Assembly: GCA_023438965.1 (NCBI GenBank)
Contig: JAEXPB010000555.1
Coordinates: 1 to 7,894 of the forward strand
Origin: Bacillota bacterium
GTDB taxonomy: Bacteria > Bacillota > Clostridia > Saccharofermentanales > UBA5734
Length of the DNA: 7,894 nt
Direction of reading: 5' to 3'
A model generated the notes under the pieces. That model saw only the letters and a list, made by a program, of their open reading frames with translations, did not search any database and was not told the DNA's origin. Of the stretch, positions 5,740 through 7,894 are shown in pieces; positions within the stretch are counted from its first letter, which is position 1, and each line of letters begins with the position of its first letter. The translations under genes were made by a program, and so were the position numbers.

Positions 5740-6684
5740 CTAAAAGAGTGCGCTCAGGGAATCCTTCTCATGAATGATTTTGACCGCTTTGGCAAAAAGC
5801 TCGGTGACCGTGATCAGCTTGATCTTCGGGCAGTCGGCAACCGCCGGGTTGTCGACGGTATCGGTACTCACCAGCAGCTCGATCGGGCTCTCATTCAATG
5901 CGGCGATGCCCCGCGGTGACAGAAGCTCATGTGAGGTGAAGGCCAGAATCCGTCTGGCGCCGTTGTTCTGCAATGTTTTGGCAATCTCGATCAGCGTGCC
6001 GCAGCTGATCGTGAAATCATCGACGATCACGGCGGTCTTGCCCCGGACATCGCCGATCAGGCCAAGGATCTCGGCGCATTCGTCATGATACTGCCGCTGC
6101 TTGTTGCCGATGGCCAACGGGACGCAGAGCATGTTGGCGTAATAGCGGGCATTCTTGGCGAAGCCCTCATCGGGGGAGACAATCACGAAATCCTCCAGCT
6201 GCAGGGATCGGATATAGTCGCAAAAAATGTTGGCCGCGTAGAGATGGTCGACCGGCTGCCGGAAGAAGCCCTGAATCTGCGGGCTGTGCAGGTCCATGGT
6301 AACCACGCGGTCAATGCCGGCGATTTCCAGGCAATCGGCGCAAACCCGGGCCCGGATGGAAACGCGCGGTTCATCTTTCTTGTCTGCCTTGGCATAGCTG
6401 AAGTAGGGAATGATCGCTGTCACTGAATTAGTGCCGGAACGGCGAAAAGCGTCGATCCAGAACAGCAGCTCCATGAACTGGTTGTTCGGATCCAGGCCGA
6501 TGGTCTGGACGACATAGACATCCTTGCCGCGAACCTTCTCATCGATCTTGACATAGGTGTTGCCTTCGGAAAATCGGATCGTTTTGCCTTGCCCGACCGG
6601 AACATTCAGGTATTGGCACATTCGGGCCGTAAATGTCGTGCTGGCGCTGCCGGCGAAAATCTTGATCTCGGAATCATTGCGCAT
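5740..6684 (-). CDS. prs: Ribose-phosphate pyrophosphokinase (PRPP synthetase), divergent paralogue
   Basis: A 314-residue cytoplasmic enzyme, the normal length, that would make PRPP from ribose 5-phosphate and ATP for nucleotide, His, Trp and NAD synthesis. The two-domain phosphoribosyltransferase-like fold is recognisable: FSEGNTYVKI (38-47), FMELLFWIDAFRR (70-82), MDLHSPQIQGFF (130-141, His133 matching the catalytic His), and VSPDEGF (169-175). The PRPP/ribose-phosphate loop VIVDDFTISCGT lies at 219-230. Differences from the classical enzyme stand out. The ATP-loop RQDRK is KADKK (99-103), SPDxGG has lost its second Gly, and DDxxDT(A/G)GT is DDFTISCGT with the third Asp replaced by Ile. 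It may be a variant subfamily that is fully active, or a second copy with another role. GGAGG (6697-6693) lies 8 bases before the ATG. No clear terminator follows, so some read-through into the epimerase gene is possible. Confidence 0.87.
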   Translation of the reverse strand: MRNDSEIKIFAGSASTTFTARMCQYLNVPVGQGKTIRFSEGNTYVKIDEKVRGKDVYVVQTIGLDPNNQFMELLFWIDAFRRSGTNSVTAIIPYFSYAKADKKDEPRVSIRARVCADCLEIAGIDRVVTMDLHSPQIQGFFRQPVDHLYAANIFCDYIRSLQLEDFVIVSPDEGFAKNARYYANMLCVPLAIGNKQRQYHDECAEILGLIGDVRGKTAVIVDDFTISCGTLIEIAKTLQNNGARRILAFTSHELLSPRGIAALNESPIELLVSTDTVDNPAVADCPKIKLITVTELFAKAVKIIHEKDSLSALF

Positions 6685-6753
6685 GCGGATCGCCTCCGTT
6701 CGTCTGGCCGCCGCTGGCCATGTGGAAAACTCGCCTGATCACCGCATTGAGGT

Positions 6754-6776
6754 TCCTGTGTTTTAATTATACAGGA
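6754..6776 (-). promoter_or_regulatory. prs promoter -10 box within an operator-like dyad
   Basis: On the minus strand a perfect TATAAT lies at 6771-6766. No good -35 is visible at 16-18 bases (that region is GC-rich: TGCGCG at 6794-6789). The -10 is bracketed by 6-base inverted repeats, TCCTGT (6754-6759) and ACAGGA (6771-6776), with 11 bases between. A protein bound there would cover the -10 and start site. The predicted leader is about 75 bases. Confidence 0.5.
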
Positions 6777-7000
6777 TTTTCCGGCCGTCGCGCAGCCGGT
6801 GCCCCATCCAGGCCAGGCTTTTTCGTCAATCTCGCCGGCGGACAGGATGCCGGGACCATTTTCTCCGAATAATGCAAGTCCGGGATAGAATCGTGCATTT
6901 CATTGCCCGCGGCAGGATAGTAAGATGAGAAGGAAAATACCAGGCTGCCCGTTGCCCTGCGCCTGATCAGGACGCCGGTCGGCAGCCGTCCGGAGGTAAC
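6777..7000 (+). promoter_or_regulatory. Leader region of the fucosidase gene
   Basis: The gap between divergent prs and fucosidase genes holds no credible gene. A possible plus-strand -10, TAGAAT (6886-6891), has no good -35. It lies between inverted repeats AATGCA (6871-6876) and TGCATT (6894-6899). Near the start there is a perfect palindrome CCTGATCAGG (6962-6971). A small hairpin GGACG (6970-6974) / CGTCC (6987-6991) abuts the RBS GGAGG (6992-6996). These are sequence observations, and their function is unproven. Confidence 0.4.
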
Positions 7001-7001
7001 C

Positions 7002-7894
7002 ATGATCAATCCTGATAACGCCTGGTTCCGGGAACTAAAATTCGGTCTGATGGTGCATTGGGGGCTTTACTGCCTGCCAGCCGGCGAATGGCGGGGCCAA
7101 CGCATGGATTATATCGGCGAATGGCTCCAGTCCCGCTTTCGGATTCCCAACACCGAGTATCACCAGCTGGTCCGGGCCTTCAACCCAATCCTGTTCAACG
7201 CGGACGACTGGGTCCGGCTGGCCGAGGAAGCCGGCATGAAATACATGGTCGTCACCGCCAAGCATCATGAAGGCTTCGCGATGTACCGTTCACAGACCGA
7301 TCGTTTTAACATCGTGGACGCGACGCCCTTCGGCCGCGACGTAATCGGTGAACTGGCCGATGCCTGCGCCCGCCGCGGCATGAAGCTGGGGCTCTATTAT
7401 TCGCAGGATCTTGACTGGAGCGATCCGGATGGCGGCGGTTACACGCGGCCGCACGACAACTGCGGCATGAGCTGGACCAATGACTGGGATTTCCCGGATA
7501 ACAGCCGGAAAAACTACACGCTGTGCTATGAACGCAAAATCAAGCCCCAGGTGCAGGAGATCCTCACCCAATATGGCGACTTGTGTCTGATCTGGTTCGA
7601 TACGCCACGGACAATCGCCCCCGAACAGAGCCGCGAGCTGGTCGAGATGGTGCACCGCTATCAACCTGGCTGCCTGGTGAATTCCCGGGTTGGCCATAAC
7701 ATGGGCGATTACCGGTCGATGGGCGACAACCAGATCCCTGATCACTACATGCTGGACGAACTGGTGGAGACGCCGGCAACCCTGAACGACACCTGGGGTT
7801 ACAAGTCCTTCGACAACAATTGGAAAAACGCTGACCGGGTGCTTGAACTGAAACAGCACCTGAACGATCGCGGCATCAATTATCTGCTCAATGT
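7002..7894 (+). CDS. Alpha-L-fucosidase, GH29, N-terminal 297 codons
   Basis: The start of a retaining exo-fucosidase that would release terminal alpha-L-fucose. The reading frame is open to the window end, so the C-terminus is missing. The (beta/alpha)8 catalytic domain begins at once with WFRELKFGLMVHWGLY (8-23, His19 a conserved fucose contact). TAKHHEGF (85-92) carries the paired His88/His89. DATPFGRDV (106-114) and KLGLYYSQ (128-135) follow. IWFD at 197-200 gives Asp200 as the expected nucleophile. ETPATLNDTWGY (256-267) is the later conserved region, with Glu256 a candidate acid/base, which varies in this family. There is no signal peptide, so the enzyme should be cytoplasmic and act on imported oligosaccharides, in keeping with the importer in this window. 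ATG 7002 follows GGAGG by 5 bases. It is transcribed divergently from prs. GH29 is firm, but linkage preference is not readable. Confidence 0.92.
   Translation, partial: MINPDNAWFRELKFGLMVHWGLYCLPAGEWRGQRMDYIGEWLQSRFRIPNTEYHQLVRAFNPILFNADDWVRLAEEAGMKYMVVTAKHHEGFAMYRSQTDRFNIVDATPFGRDVIGELADACARRGMKLGLYYSQDLDWSDPDGGGYTRPHDNCGMSWTNDWDFPDNSRKNYTLCYERKIKPQVQEILTQYGDLCLIWFDTPRTIAPEQSRELVEMVHRYQPGCLVNSRVGHNMGDYRSMGDNQIPDHYMLDELVETPATLNDTWGYKSFDNNWKNADRVLELKQHLNDRGINYLLN

Noticed and set aside
6767..7009. 80-codon minus-strand frame in the prs-fucosidase gap
   Set aside because: It overlaps the prs -10 box and the fucosidase start and RBS, and the protein looks like nothing known.
7290..7859. 189-codon minus-strand frame within the fucosidase
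   Set aside because: The plus strand carries unmistakable GH29 motifs over the same region; the minus frame is their shadow.

Overview
The window reads as chromosomal DNA of a moderately GC-rich bacterium with strong AAGGAGG-type ribosome binding sites, a Thr/Ala-rich lipoprotein and an LplB/LplC-type oligosaccharide ABC importer. This points to Bacillota (Clostridia- or Paenibacillus-like), but nothing here fixes the taxon. I see no rRNA, tRNA, CRISPR array, transposase or phage gene.

Layout. (1) 1-2956, plus strand: the C-terminal end of one sugar-importer permease, a complete second permease, then a solute-binding lipoprotein, closed by a clear Rho-independent terminator at 2919-2956. The 194-base gap before the binding protein holds a 14-bp hairpin that may set expression of the two parts apart. 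(2) 2957-4542, plus strand: an AT-rich control region and a 471-residue FAD-dependent oxidoreductase of the GMC-unrelated 'FAD_oxidored' type. (3) 4596-4642: a 20-bp-stem terminator serving both strands between convergent genes. (4) 5684-4655, minus strand: a TIM-barrel sugar isomerase/epimerase (xylose isomerase-like) with a good sigma-70-type promoter preceded by 11-bp phased repeats. (5) 6800-5740, minus strand: a divergent ribose-phosphate pyrophosphokinase (prs) with its own TATAAT box. (6) 7002-7894, plus strand: the first 297 codons of a GH29 alpha-L-fucosidase, running off the window edge.

How they may work together (inference): the importer brings in oligosaccharides and the signal-less fucosidase would trim fucosyl ends in the cytoplasm. 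The FAD enzyme and the TIM-barrel isomerase would process an unusual released sugar or polyol. No ATPase for the importer is present, as is usual for this transporter family, which commonly borrows a shared MsmX-type ATPase. The prs paralogue sits between the catabolic genes and may be only a neighbour. No transcriptional regulator is encoded in the window, although several operator-like dyads are visible.

The most interesting items are the cysteine cluster in the FAD enzyme, the 11-bp phased repeats upstream of the epimerase promoter, the altered active-site motifs of the prs product, and the hairpin between the permease and binding-protein genes. None proves a new system.
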